NCBI GenBank assembly: GCA_903938485.1 | Contig: CAJADF010000127.1 | Coordinates: 1 to 64,000 of the forward strand | From: an uncultured Methylococcaceae bacterium | GTDB lineage: Bacteria > Pseudomonadota > Gammaproteobacteria > Methylococcales > Methylomonadaceae | Length of the DNA stretch: 64,000 nucleotides | Direction: 5' to 3' | Shown: in pieces, positions 30,673-38,778 of the stretch | Layout: every line of letters starts with the position of its first letter | Numbering within the stretch: the stretch's first letter is position 1 | Notes under the pieces: generated by a model | The model's input: the letters and a program-made list of their open reading frames with translations, nothing else | Databases searched by the model: none | What the model was told of the DNA's origin: nothing | Translations under genes and position numbers: made by a program

Positions 30673-30693
30673 AATTCTGATATTTTCAGAATT
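30673..30693. repeat. Small hairpin
   Basis: AATTCTGA (30673-30680) and TCAGAATT (30686-30693) pair perfectly around a five-base loop in the AT-rich part of the gene-free region. Confidence 0.5.
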
Positions 30694-31092
30694 TATTCCC
30701 TATCAATTCACATATAATCTCTAATAATCTTTATCGCGAACATGTATAAGGTCGCTCTAGAAACCCCATAGAGTCTCGCCAGTGCACTTACTGACAACCT
30801 AGCCTGTTAATCAGCATGTATTTCAAGACTATAATTTATAAAAACTACAAAATAATAATACTGATAATCGGAATGGTGTTTTCAGGAAAAACTAGCAAAT
30901 ATTCAACGCGTAGTAACAAATCCAGCAATTGGCCTCGTCTTTGGGCTAATCAACCCTAAAATTATTTAGAAGGTTAGGATAGCAAACTGATGGGGCAGAA
31001 TAAGATGTAATTAAACGTGTCTCACTCAATGAGTGCTCCATTACCCCTTACAAGCCTCTGTATCAGATATAACAATCTGTATCTGAGCTATC

Positions 31093-31148
31093 TTACGGCG
31101 TGTCTCGACTCTCATTACACTATTCAACCCTCTGACGGCATGTCTCGA
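31093..31148. repeat. 16-base direct repeat, two copies 40 bases apart
   Basis: TTACGGCGTGTCTCGA (31093-31108) and TGACGGCATGTCTCGA (31133-31148) differ at two positions. Partial inverted versions occur at 31175-31191 and 31221-31233, and GACACGTGTC at 31179-31188 is itself a perfect palindrome. Confidence 0.75.
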
Positions 31149-31283
31149 GCGTCTGTTGACAAGGTTTGAGCAGTTGGAGACACGTGTCGAGTAGCCTGAG
31201 ACAAGGTTAGCAACCCTTACGACACGTCACGCCAACATACAATTTGAGCCGACATATTCTTGTGGCGTGTGGCGATATGCTCA

Positions 31284-31312
31284 ACACATCTCGCAAAGGT
31301 TGCGAGATGTGT
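31284..31312. repeat. Perfect 12-base stem hairpin
   Basis: ACACATCTCGCA (31284-31295) pairs with TGCGAGATGTGT (31301-31312) around AAGGT. No T-run follows on either side, which argues against a simple terminator. Confidence 0.85.
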
Positions 31313-31558
31313 CAACAGAATGTGGAACCGTGTTAACGAGTCCTTGAGACTCCATACTAAACAGCGCAACTCGCCTTAAGTTGTAACAGAGACGTCTCTC
31401 AAGTCCCACTAGGCGCCTTCATGAGTAGCCAAACGATCTAATCTAGATTCAGAAAATATGCTTAGCTATTTGATAAGATCAACTATACGATGGCTTATTG
31501 TTCGCACAAATTGCCGTTATTGCCACCCTAATTAAGTTGCTCTAATTTACTAAAAACT

Positions 31559-33109
31559 TTATTTTTCTTGCGAGTTTGTAGTTTGTTCATGCAGTTGCAT
31601 GTTGATCATTTTAAGCGCGGCTAATACGCCGGCAAATACTTGATTAGCATGCACAGCTAAAGTCTTGCGTAACTCACCACCACAATCCCACGTGATAACA
31701 CACTCAGTTAACGCGTTGGTATTACCGCCTCTAGGGATTCGCACTTCATAGTCACTTAAGGCCGGCAAAGTATAATCATGATGCTTCATCACTTTATTAA
31801 TGGCATCGATAAACGCATCGAAACCACCATTGCCCGAACCTGAAGCAACGTGCTTAGTGCCTTTTACATTGACTCGAATGCTGGCTGTTGACTCTAAATC
31901 TAAGCCACTGGTAATCGAGCAATTTAATAATTTGATATGCTGGTAATTTTTACTTTCTAACACATCGGCAATGATAAAAGGTAAATCATCTGTGGTAATA
32001 ATCTGTTTTGAATCACCCAAACTAACGATGCGCTCTAAGACTTTCTTTTGATTTTCTTCAGATAGATCTAATTCTAACTGCTCTAAGTTTTTCTTTAATG
32101 AGGCCTTACCACTCATTTTGCCTAAAGCATAACTGCGGGTTCTTGAGAAACGTTCGGGGCCTAACTTAGTTTTATACAAGCCGCCTTTTTGATCACCGTC
32201 GGCATGAATCCCAGCAGTTTGGGTAAACACGTCGGCACCAATAATTGGGGCATTTGCAGATACACGCTTACCTGAGAAATTCTCCACCATATTACTTAAT
32301 CGCACGATATGACTTTCATTAATAGATAGAGCAATATTCATTTTATCCCGCAACACCACCGCCACTTCGGCGATAGACGCATTACCAGCCCGTTCGCCTA
32401 AGCAATTAACCGTACAATGAATCGCACTAACACCTGCCCGCACAGCCGCCATAACATTAGCTGTCGCTAGGCCATAATCATTATGCGGATGAAAATCAAA
32501 ATGCGCTTCTGGGTAACGCTGACACATATCACTCAGATACTCAAAGACCTCTTCGGGTGATAAAACCCCTAAGGTATCTGGCAACATAAAATGATGAATA
32601 CCTACATGACGTAGGTTTTCCATTAATTGATAAACATATTCAGGACTATTTTGATAACCGTTCGACCAATCTTCTAAATACACATTAACGGTTAAGCCTT
32701 TTTCTAAGGCGTAATTAACGGTTTGTAAGATATCAACGGTATGTTGTTCTAAAGTTTTACCTAATTGCTCACGGCAATGTTTTTCACTACCTTTAGTGAG
32801 CAAGTTAATTACTCGCCCACCGGTTTCTAAAATCCAATCAACACTTTTAGTATGATCAACAAAACCTAAAACTTCAACACAGCCATCAAAGCCTTCTTGC
32901 TTAGCCCATTGATTAATACTGGTAACGGCTTCTTTCTCACCCTCAGACACCCGCGCCGAAGCCACTTCTATACGATCCACGCGTAATGACTGCAACAAAG
33001 CTTTTGCGATGGTTACTTTTTCGGTAGGGGTAAATGAAACACCCTGCGTTTGCTCACCATCACGCAAGGTGGTGTCCATCAGTTGGAGTGTTCTTGGAGC
33101 TGTGGACAT
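31559..33109 (-). CDS. 2-isopropylmalate synthase family protein (LeuA2-like)
   Basis: A 516-residue acyl-CoA/keto-acid condensing enzyme of the LeuA/citramalate synthase superfamily. The TIM-barrel signatures are LMDTTLRDGEQTQGVSF, the metal-binding HPHNDYGLATANVMAA (HxH) and NCLGERAGNASIAE. A C-terminal regulatory domain begins near 390. The segment VDRIEVASARVSEGE differs from enteric LeuA and matches the divergent LeuA2-type group. The last position of a leuC-leuD-leuA-like operon suggests leucine synthesis, but substrate choice (2-ketoisovalerate or pyruvate) cannot be decided by eye. No leuB is present in the window. Confidence 0.88.
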   Translation of the reverse strand: MSTAPRTLQLMDTTLRDGEQTQGVSFTPTEKVTIAKALLQSLRVDRIEVASARVSEGEKEAVTSINQWAKQEGFDGCVEVLGFVDHTKSVDWILETGGRVINLLTKGSEKHCREQLGKTLEQHTVDILQTVNYALEKGLTVNVYLEDWSNGYQNSPEYVYQLMENLRHVGIHHFMLPDTLGVLSPEEVFEYLSDMCQRYPEAHFDFHPHNDYGLATANVMAAVRAGVSAIHCTVNCLGERAGNASIAEVAVVLRDKMNIALSINESHIVRLSNMVENFSGKRVSANAPIIGADVFTQTAGIHADGDQKGGLYKTKLGPERFSRTRSYALGKMSGKASLKKNLEQLELDLSEENQKKVLERIVSLGDSKQIITTDDLPFIIADVLESKNYQHIKLLNCSITSGLDLESTASIRVNVKGTKHVASGSGNGGFDAFIDAINKVMKHHDYTLPALSDYEVRIPRGGNTNALTECVITWDCGGELRKTLAVHANQVFAGVLAALKMINMQLHEQTTNSQEK

Positions 33110-33157
33110 GGTGAGCGAAGCCTGTGTTGTTAAAGTACTGAGTGAGCGTTAATTAAA

Positions 33158-33769
33158 TTAAGCCCAAAGCCAAGGGAAAGTTTGTTTGTGTTGTACTTCG
33201 TAAGCCGAAATTTTATCTACATGCTTAAGAGTTAAACCAATATCGTCTAAACCACTTAACAAGTTACCTTTGCGGAATGGATCAATTTCAAAACTAAAGC
33301 CATTGCCCGCTGGCGTAATCACTTGTTGATTTTCTAAATCAACCGTAAAACGCACACCTTCGTTAGCGCTGATTTCTGCCATCACTTTATCTAACTGTTC
33401 TTGGCTCACGCGAATAGCTAAGATGCCATTTTTAAAACAGTTGTTATAAAAGATATCGGCATAACTAGTAGAAATAATGGTGTTAAAGCCATAATCTGCA
33501 ATCGCCCATGGCGCATGTTCACGAGAAGAACCACAACCAAAGTTATCACCAGCGACTAAAATTTTAGCGCCTTTGAAAGCAGGTTTATTCAATTCAAACT
33601 CAGCGTTATCTGTGCCGTCATCGTTATAACGCCAGTCGTGGAATAAGTGAATACCAAAGCCACTGCGCTCTACTTTCTTTAAAAACTGTTTAGGAATAAT
33701 TTGATCTGTGTCTACATTGCTACGATCCATTAACGCAGCAACACTGTCATGCTTTAAGTACGGTTCCAT
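33158..33769 (-). CDS. leuD: 3-isopropylmalate dehydratase small subunit
   Basis: Partner of LeuC in isomerising isopropylmalate; 203 residues, the normal length. Hallmarks are NVDTDQIIPKQFLK near the N-terminus and the swivelling-domain motif GDNFGCGSSREHAPWA. It lies 21 bases after leuC and 48 bases before the LeuA-like gene. Confidence 0.97.
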   Translation of the reverse strand: MEPYLKHDSVAALMDRSNVDTDQIIPKQFLKKVERSGFGIHLFHDWRYNDDGTDNAEFELNKPAFKGAKILVAGDNFGCGSSREHAPWAIADYGFNTIISTSYADIFYNNCFKNGILAIRVSQEQLDKVMAEISANEGVRFTVDLENQQVITPAGNGFSFEIDPFRKGNLLSGLDDIGLTLKHVDKISAYEVQHKQTFPWLWA

Positions 33770-33790
33770 AATTTTTGCTCTGTCTATTAA

Positions 33791-35188
33791 TTAAAGGGTG
33801 CGAATATCAACAAAGTGACCAGCCGCCGCTGCTGCTGCAGCCATTGCAGGTGATACTAAATGCGTACGGCCACCTTTGCCTTGCCTACCTTCAAAGTTAC
33901 GATTTGAAGTCGATGCACTGCGTTGACCTTTCGTTAACTCATCACCGTTCATCGCTAAACACATAGAGCAACCTGGATCACGCCATTCCCAACCAGCTTC
34001 AATAAAGATTTTATCTAGACCTTCGTCTTCAGCTTGTTTTTTAACATGGTAAGAGCCAGGCACTGCTAAAGCTGTAACACCCGGAGCTACTTTAGTGCCT
34101 TTTGCAACTTCTGCCGCGATTCTAAAATCTTCAATACGGCCATTAGTGCAAGAACCAATAAAGACTAAATCAACAGGGATATCAGTGATTTTAGTATTCG
34201 CTGTTAAGCCCATATAAGCTAAAGCACCTTCACAAGCTTTACGTTTACCTTCATCAGCAAAACTTTCTGGACTAGGTACAACGCCATCAACGCCAACTAC
34301 TTGTTCTGGTGAAGTTCCCCATGATACTTGTGGCGCGATATCCGCACCCTCAAGCACGATAGTCGTATCAAATTCAGCACCTTCGTCACTGGTTAAACTT
34401 TTCCAATAGGCGACCGCTTGATCCCAATAATCGCCAGCAGGCGCAAACTCACGACCTTTTAAATATTCATAGGTTTTTTCATCTGGAGCTACTAGACCTG
34501 CTCTGGCACCGGCTTCAATCGCCATGTTACAAAGCGTCATACGACCTTCCATCGATAATTCTCTAATAGCAGAGCCGGTATATTCAATAACATAACCCGT
34601 ACCACCCGCTGTACCAATTTTACCGGTAATGGCTAAAGCGATATCTTTTGCAGAGGCATATTTAGATAAAGAACCATTGACCACGACTTGCATGGTTTTA
34701 GATTTCTTTTGTGGCAACGTTTGAGTTGCCATGACATGTTCAACTTCAGAAGTACCAATACCAAAAGCTAAAGCGCCAAAGGCTCCGTGCGTTGCTGTAT
34801 GGCTATCACCACATACAACCACCATACCGGGATGCACAAAACCGTGCTCAGGTACCACAACGTGAATTACACCGTTGTTTGGATTTTGCATGTCATAAAG
34901 GTTTAAACCATTTTCGCGGCAGTTGTCCGCCATGGTTTCAATTTGTTTTTTAGCGATAGGATCTGCAATCGGCAGATTTCTATTTTTAGTCGGTACACAA
35001 TGATCCATTGTGGCTAAAATACTATGCGGATTGCGAACTTTACGTCCTGATATTTTTAAGCCTTCAAAAGCTTGGGGACTGGTTACTTCATGCATCAAAT
35101 GGCGATCAACGTAAAGCAAGGGAGCCTGGCCAGCCTCGTCAACTACAAGGTGACTGTCCCAAATTTTTTCGTACATGGTCTTTTTCAT
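33791..35188 (-). CDS. leuC: 3-isopropylmalate dehydratase large subunit
   Basis: The [4Fe-4S] aconitase-family subunit of the leucine pathway. The start is placed at [15 protein letters not shown], which matches the family N-terminus and gives 465 residues; an ATG seven codons earlier is possible. The cluster ligands are Cys in [13 protein letters not shown] and the pair in [27 protein letters not shown] and [20 protein letters not shown] are also diagnostic. It is the first gene of the leu operon, about 90 bases downstream of a good promoter. Confidence 0.97.
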   Translation of the reverse strand: MKKTMYEKIWDSHLVVDEAGQAPLLYVDRHLMHEVTSPQAFEGLKISGRKVRNPHSILATMDHCVPTKNRNLPIADPIAKKQIETMADNCRENGLNLYDMQNPNNGVIHVVVPEHGFVHPGMVVVCGDSHTATHGAFGALAFGIGTSEVEHVMATQTLPQKKSKTMQVVVNGSLSKYASAKDIALAITGKIGTAGGTGYVIEYTGSAIRELSMEGRMTLCNMAIEAGARAGLVAPDEKTYEYLKGREFAPAGDYWDQAVAYWKSLTSDEGAEFDTTIVLEGADIAPQVSWGTSPEQVVGVDGVVPSPESFADEGKRKACEGALAYMGLTANTKITDIPVDLVFIGSCTNGRIEDFRIAAEVAKGTKVAPGVTALAVPGSYHVKKQAEDEGLDKIFIEAGWEWRDPGCSMCLAMNGDELTKGQRSASTSNRNFEGRQGKGGRTHLVSPAMAAAAAAAGHFVDIRTL

Positions 35189-35281
35189 TGCGTATTCCAA
35201 AGCTTGCATACAAGCTCTTAATGAGCGTATGGCGAGTTACAAAGTCTATTCAGCAGCATACTAAATAATGCGTAATAGAAT

Positions 35282-35310
35282 ATTATCCCCAAAGTAGGCA
35301 TAATTTGCAA
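35282..35310 (-). promoter_or_regulatory. Probable promoter of the leuC-leuD-leuA-like operon
   Basis: On the minus strand, TTGCAA (35305-35310) and GATAAT (35282-35287) are exactly 17 bases apart, leaving a leader of about 85 bases before leuC. I looked for a leucine-rich attenuator peptide in the leader and did not see one. Confidence 0.5.
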
Positions 35311-35462
35311 TTAAGGCTTATAGAATGTAACTATCAGGCGTGATAAGATGCAAAATGCTAATATATCAGCCCGTAAAAAAGTGTTATCAATTTAGTTAAA
35401 CTTGCATTACTTAAAGTCTTAACTAAAATAATTCTTAGAAACTATTCTTACAAATCGACGAG

Positions 35463-35771
35463 ATGACAATCATGACTACTGTAGTAGAACCCAGTATTGG
35501 CAGTTGGTACAAAGATGTAGAAAACAACTTAACATTCAAAGTTGTCGCTATTGACGAAAAAGACGAAGCCATTGAAGTCCAATATGCCAATGGAGATATT
35601 GGTGAATATGACAATGAAAGCTGGTTTACATCGACTTTTGATTACATTGAAGACCCCGAAGATTGGAGCGCCCCCTTTGATGATGTTGAGTCAGATGACT
35701 TAGGCTATTCCGACCCTGACGAGCATAAACCTAATCCAGAAGATGTAGATCTTGAAGATTATTTAGATTAA
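35463..35771 (+). CDS. Small acidic protein, DUF6763-type
   Basis: A very acidic protein of 99-102 residues (ATG at 35463 or 35472; GAG at 35459 fits the latter). It starts VVEPSIGSWYKDVENN and has FKVVAIDEKDEAIEVQYANG, then a D/E-rich tail ending LEDYLD. The pattern matches a small conserved gammaproteobacterial family of unknown function. It lies 15 bases before the P-loop gene and probably shares its transcript. Confidence 0.85.
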   Translation: MTIMTTVVEPSIGSWYKDVENNLTFKVVAIDEKDEAIEVQYANGDIGEYDNESWFTSTFDYIEDPEDWSAPFDDVESDDLGYSDPDEHKPNPEDVDLEDYLD

Positions 35772-35786
35772 TAAGGAAATCTTTAT

Positions 35787-36632
35787 ATGAGAATGAGTCC
35801 ACAGGAATTCTTAGACTGGCCCTCAAAAAGGATTACTTTGCTAGCCATGTCGGGGGCTGGTAAAACAACATTAGCGAATAAACTCCCTAAAGCTAAGTGG
35901 TTTCATTATTCGGGTGACTACCGAATTGGTACTAAATATTTAAGAGAACCCATCTTAGATAATATCAAGCGTCAGGCCATGAGCGTGCCATTTTTGCGCG
36001 ATTTGTTAATGTCTGACTCTATATATATCTCTAATAAAATTACCGTTGATAACTTAGCGCCCGTTTCTACTTTCTTAGGAAAATTAGGAAATCCTGAAAA
36101 AGGTGGTATGTCTTTACTTGAGTTTAAACGCAGGCAACTCTTACATCACCAAGCTGAAGTCGCGGCAATGAATGATGTGCCGGAGTTTATTCATAAAGCT
36201 GAAGATATCTATGGCTATCATCACTTCATAAATGATGCAGGTGGCAGTGTTTGTGAACTTGATAATCTAAAAGTATTAAAGACCTTAGCAGAAAATACGC
36301 TGATTATTTATATCAAAATTCCACCTACTTTAGAACAAACTATTATTGAACGCGCTAAAACGGATCCAAAGCCACTTTATTACCGTGAAGCTTTTTTAGA
36401 TGAAAAATTAGCTGAGTTTTTAAGCTTAAAAAATTATGCATCAACAGATCTAATGCCACCCGATGAATTTGTGACTTGGGTATTTCCTGAATTGTTTAAA
36501 GCACGAATTCCTCGCTATCAAGCCATTGCTGATGAATATGGTTATACCGTAGATGCGAATGATGTTGCAAAAGTAAATAACGAAGACGATTTTATCAAGC
36601 TCGTTACTGATGCTTTAGCTAAACACGCCTGA
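35787..36632 (+). CDS. P-loop nucleotide-binding protein upstream of metA
   Basis: A 281-residue protein. Walker A is AMSGAGKTTLANKL near residues 20-33, followed by WFHYSGDYRIGTKYL. HHFINDAGGSVCEL and NTLIIYIKIPP look like the core strands of a kinase-like P-loop fold. I do not recognise a named enzyme. It lies 20 bases before metA, suggesting a shared operon; whether it has a role in methionine metabolism is unknown. Confidence 0.85.
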   Translation: MRMSPQEFLDWPSKRITLLAMSGAGKTTLANKLPKAKWFHYSGDYRIGTKYLREPILDNIKRQAMSVPFLRDLLMSDSIYISNKITVDNLAPVSTFLGKLGNPEKGGMSLLEFKRRQLLHHQAEVAAMNDVPEFIHKAEDIYGYHHFINDAGGSVCELDNLKVLKTLAENTLIIYIKIPPTLEQTIIERAKTDPKPLYYREAFLDEKLAEFLSLKNYASTDLMPPDEFVTWVFPELFKARIPRYQAIADEYGYTVDANDVAKVNNEDDFIKLVTDALAKHA

Positions 36633-36651
36633 ATACTAGAATACTGAAACT

Positions 36652-37716
36652 ATGCCACTAGTCGCTCATATTGACCTACCCACCTTTAAACGCCTGCATG
36701 ATGAAGGCGAAGAAATATTAGCTCCAGAAAGAGCGAGTCAGCAAGATATTAGAGAACTCCACATCGGCTTGCTGAATATGATGCCTGACGCCGCATTAGA
36801 AGCCACCGAAAGGCAGTTCTTTCGCTTAGTGGGGGCGTGTAATCAAATAGTGCAGTTTCATGTGCACCCTTTTACGGTGCCCGGTTTAAAACGTGGTGCT
36901 AAAGCACAAGCGCATATCGAAAAATACTATGAACCCTTCTCTCAAATCCAACGCGAGGGTTTAGATGCTTTAATCATTAGCGGTGCTAATGTGGTCCATG
37001 ATCGCTTACCCGAAGAAGATTTCTGGGAGCCTTTAATGGAAGTTTTTACGTGGGCAAAAGAAAATGTCACGTCTATCATGTGTTCATGTTTAGCGACTCA
37101 TGCCGTAATTCAATATTGTTATGGTATTGAACGTACCCGTTTACCTAGTAAACGGTGGGGCGTTTTCTCGCATAAACTACTTAATAAAACGCATCCCTTA
37201 ATTGCAGAAATCAACACCCGCTTTGACGTACCTCATTCACGTTTTAATGAAGTCTTTCAGAGTGACATGGAACGCAATGGTCTTATCGTTTTAGCCGCAA
37301 GTAGAGAAGCAGGTGTTCACCTAGCAGTGAGTCCTGATGGCTTTAGGGTTGTGTTCTTTCAAGGCCATCCAGAATACGACGATATCAGTTTACTCAAGGA
37401 ATACAAACGCGAAATTATGCGCTTTTATTTGAATGAACGCTCTGATTATCCGCCTTTGCCTGAGCATTACTTCGATGAGACTTTACTCTCTTTGTTAGCA
37501 ACATATGAATCACACGTAAGAACGGCTAAACAGGAGCAACAACCCTTAGATGCTTTTCCTGAAGCGGAAGTACTGGAACACATCGACAATACATGGAAGG
37601 ATACGGCAAAAGCTGTATTTAATAATTGGTTAGGAAAAATCTATCAATTAACCAATCAAAATAGAGGATTACCTTTTATGGCGGGAATAGATCCTAATAA
37701 CCCTTTGAATCTATAA
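36652..37716 (+). CDS. metA: Homoserine O-acyltransferase (MetA/HTS family)
   Basis: Activates homoserine for methionine synthesis. At 354 residues it is longer than E. coli MetA by a C-terminal extension. LHIGLLNMMPDAALEATERQ aligns with the family's LNLMP region. The nucleophile is Cys146 in VTSIMCSCLATHAV. PHSRF (194-198) and GHPEY (238-242) supply the catalytic His239 and Glu241. The acyl donor (succinyl- or acetyl-CoA) is set by a residue next to the active site and cannot be safely assigned here. Confidence 0.93.
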   Translation: MPLVAHIDLPTFKRLHDEGEEILAPERASQQDIRELHIGLLNMMPDAALEATERQFFRLVGACNQIVQFHVHPFTVPGLKRGAKAQAHIEKYYEPFSQIQREGLDALIISGANVVHDRLPEEDFWEPLMEVFTWAKENVTSIMCSCLATHAVIQYCYGIERTRLPSKRWGVFSHKLLNKTHPLIAEINTRFDVPHSRFNEVFQSDMERNGLIVLAASREAGVHLAVSPDGFRVVFFQGHPEYDDISLLKEYKREIMRFYLNERSDYPPLPEHYFDETLLSLLATYESHVRTAKQEQQPLDAFPEAEVLEHIDNTWKDTAKAVFNNWLGKIYQLTNQNRGLPFMAGIDPNNPLNL

Positions 37717-37768
37717 TTTAATACTATAAAACTGCAAGATTATTGTTTTCTTATAACAACAAAGTACT

Positions 37769-37966
37769 ATGAACACCTTTAACACCGAACAAGATGAAGA
37801 AATTATTTGCCACTGTACCGGCACAAGTCCCAGCAAGATTAAAACTCTATATAAAGAAGGTTGCACCAACTTTGAGGCAATGTCAGATAGATCAGGGGTT
37901 TGCACCGGTTGTGGTGGTTGTGAGGACTCCGTAAGAGATTTAATGAATGATCTTAAGTACGCTTGA
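37769..37966 (+). CDS. Bacterioferritin-associated ferredoxin-like [2Fe-2S] protein
   Basis: A 65-residue protein with the BFD-type cysteine set: Cys14 and Cys16 (ICHCTGTS), then Cys45 and Cys48 (GVCTGCGGCED). Bfd proteins reduce bacterioferritin to mobilise iron; related domains also occur in nitrite reductases. No bacterioferritin gene is adjacent. An extra cysteine (Cys51) follows the last ligand. Confidence 0.9.
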   Translation: MNTFNTEQDEEIICHCTGTSPSKIKTLYKEGCTNFEAMSDRSGVCTGCGGCEDSVRDLMNDLKYA

Positions 37967-38101
37967 TTTTTTCAATGATAGCGCTATAAAGACACTACCA
38001 AAAACAAAACTCTGAAACTATTAATTCAACTAGAAACTTGCAATCACTAGTCGACTTAATAATAATGCACACCTCTCATTACAGCTTAACAGGTCAGCAC
38101 A

Positions 38102-38392
38102 ATGAATATGATGATTAATACTTCTATTACTTTACTCTTCTGGACAGTTCTTATTTTCTGTTTGGGCATGTATAAACCTAAATGGCCTTTGTTTTTTTTA
38201 AAGAACCCCTCTAGATTTATGATTCTTGCAATTACAATGGTATTGTTCATGATTACTGCAACACTTTATGGTGAAGGCAATAGAAGAGCAAAACTTGAAG
38301 AAATGGCAAAACATCAAACTACAGAAATCACCGCACCAACTCCAGAGCCTGTTCCAGTCCCTGTGCCTACGCCAGAAAAATCCGCTAAATAA
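38102..38392 (+). CDS. Small membrane protein with proline-rich tail
   Basis: A 96-residue protein with two membrane helices (about 7-23 and 40-56) joined by MYKPKWPLFFLKNPSR. A charged stretch and a proline/valine-rich tail (PEPVPVPVPTPEK) follow. No family is recognised. A hairpin terminator follows, so it is probably monocistronic. Confidence 0.75.
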   Translation: MNMMINTSITLLFWTVLIFCLGMYKPKWPLFFLKNPSRFMILAITMVLFMITATLYGEGNRRAKLEEMAKHQTTEITAPTPEPVPVPVPTPEKSAK

Positions 38393-38408
38393 TAACTTCA
38401 TCTATTTA

Positions 38409-38447
38409 AAAAAACCTAAATGGCAACAATGTCTTTTAGGTTTTTTA
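38409..38447 (+). terminator. Rho-independent terminator
   Basis: AAAAAACCTAAA (38409-38420) pairs with TTTAGGTTTTTT (38435-38446), with a 14-base loop, just after the small membrane protein gene. It could also serve the minus-strand gene at 38527-38703. Confidence 0.85.
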
Positions 38448-38521
38448 TATTTACAAGATACTCATTTAACAAAGAAGACTAAGCTTTTTTGCATTTTATT
38501 GTTTAGTTAATTTAACAAGAA

Positions 38522-38559
38522 ATTTCTCAAATAACTTTTGCAAAAATTATTTGAGAAAT
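38522..38559 (-). promoter_or_regulatory. Long hairpin at the 3' end of the ArfA-like gene
   Basis: ATTTCTCAAATAA and TTATTTGAGAAAT form a 13-base perfect stem. The intervening 12 bases (TTTTTGCAAAAG) can extend it by a U-G pair and several U-A pairs. The 5' arm lies in codons 49-53 and the 3' arm includes the stop codon. It looks more like an RNase III substrate than a terminator because only a weak T-run follows. Confidence 0.8.
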
Positions 38560-38703
38560 GTCCTGCTTTCTATGTTTTGCATTACGATGATATTTATTTT
38601 TATCTTCAAAAACCTGGGCTTTATTAAACTGATGCGCAAACTTCGCAACCAAATTATTAATGGGCGCTGTGGCAATATTTTCAGGAATGTTACGTTTTTT
38701 CAT
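38527..38703 (-). CDS. Small basic protein with 3' hairpin, candidate ArfA-like ribosome rescue factor
   Basis: A 58-residue gene starting at ATG 38703 with a strong AGAGGT ribosome site. The protein is basic, begins MKKRNIPENIATAP, has NLVAKFAHQFNKAQVF in the middle and a basic stretch KNKYHRNAKHRK. This stretch resembles the Y-x-R-x-x-K-H segment of ArfA, which enters the empty mRNA channel of stalled ribosomes. The end of the gene folds into a long hairpin that overlaps the stop codon (38522-38559), as in arfA mRNAs that are cut by RNase III and made nonstop. Overall identity to enteric ArfA is low, so the function is inferred. It is divergent from mnmG. Confidence 0.7.
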   Translation of the reverse strand: MKKRNIPENIATAPINNLVAKFAHQFNKAQVFEDKNKYHRNAKHRKQDISQIIFAKVI

Positions 38704-38730
38704 GGTTTACCTCTTATAATAGTAATAGTA

Positions 38731-38743
38731 TGTCAAGTTGACA
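38731..38743. promoter_or_regulatory. Palindrome with back-to-back -35-like boxes
   Basis: TGTCAAGTTGACA is a perfect palindrome about its central G in the 75-base gap between the ArfA-like gene and mnmG. It provides TTGACA on each strand, suggesting overlapping divergent promoters, although the matching -10 boxes are poor. Confidence 0.4.
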
Positions 38744-38778
38744 CGATTTAATATAGCGACTTAGAGTGTAAAAAGCTT

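Larger units (their letters stand above)
30303..31558. other. 1.25 kb gene-free region with short repeats
   Basis: No reading frame here has both credible length and composition. The left 700 bases are AT-rich and contain a small hairpin (30673-30693). From about 31010 to 31430 the base composition becomes visibly less AT-rich and short related motifs built on GTGTCTCGA/GAGACAC recur in both orientations, ending in a long perfect hairpin at 31284-31312. It may be the decayed end of a mobile region that delivered the chaperone operon, or it may contain an untranslated RNA. I recognise no insertion sequence or integrase remnant. Confidence 0.6.

Noticed and set aside
31010-31430. Integron attC or transposon end
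   Set aside because: The palindromes are short and scattered, and I could not find paired GTTRRRY/RYYYAAC boxes, terminal repeats of a transposase gene, or any integrase or transposase frame.
38551-38751. A 66-codon plus-strand frame opposite the ArfA-like gene
   Set aside because: It starts at TTG without a ribosome site and runs antisense to the small basic gene, which has a strong site and a sensible sequence.
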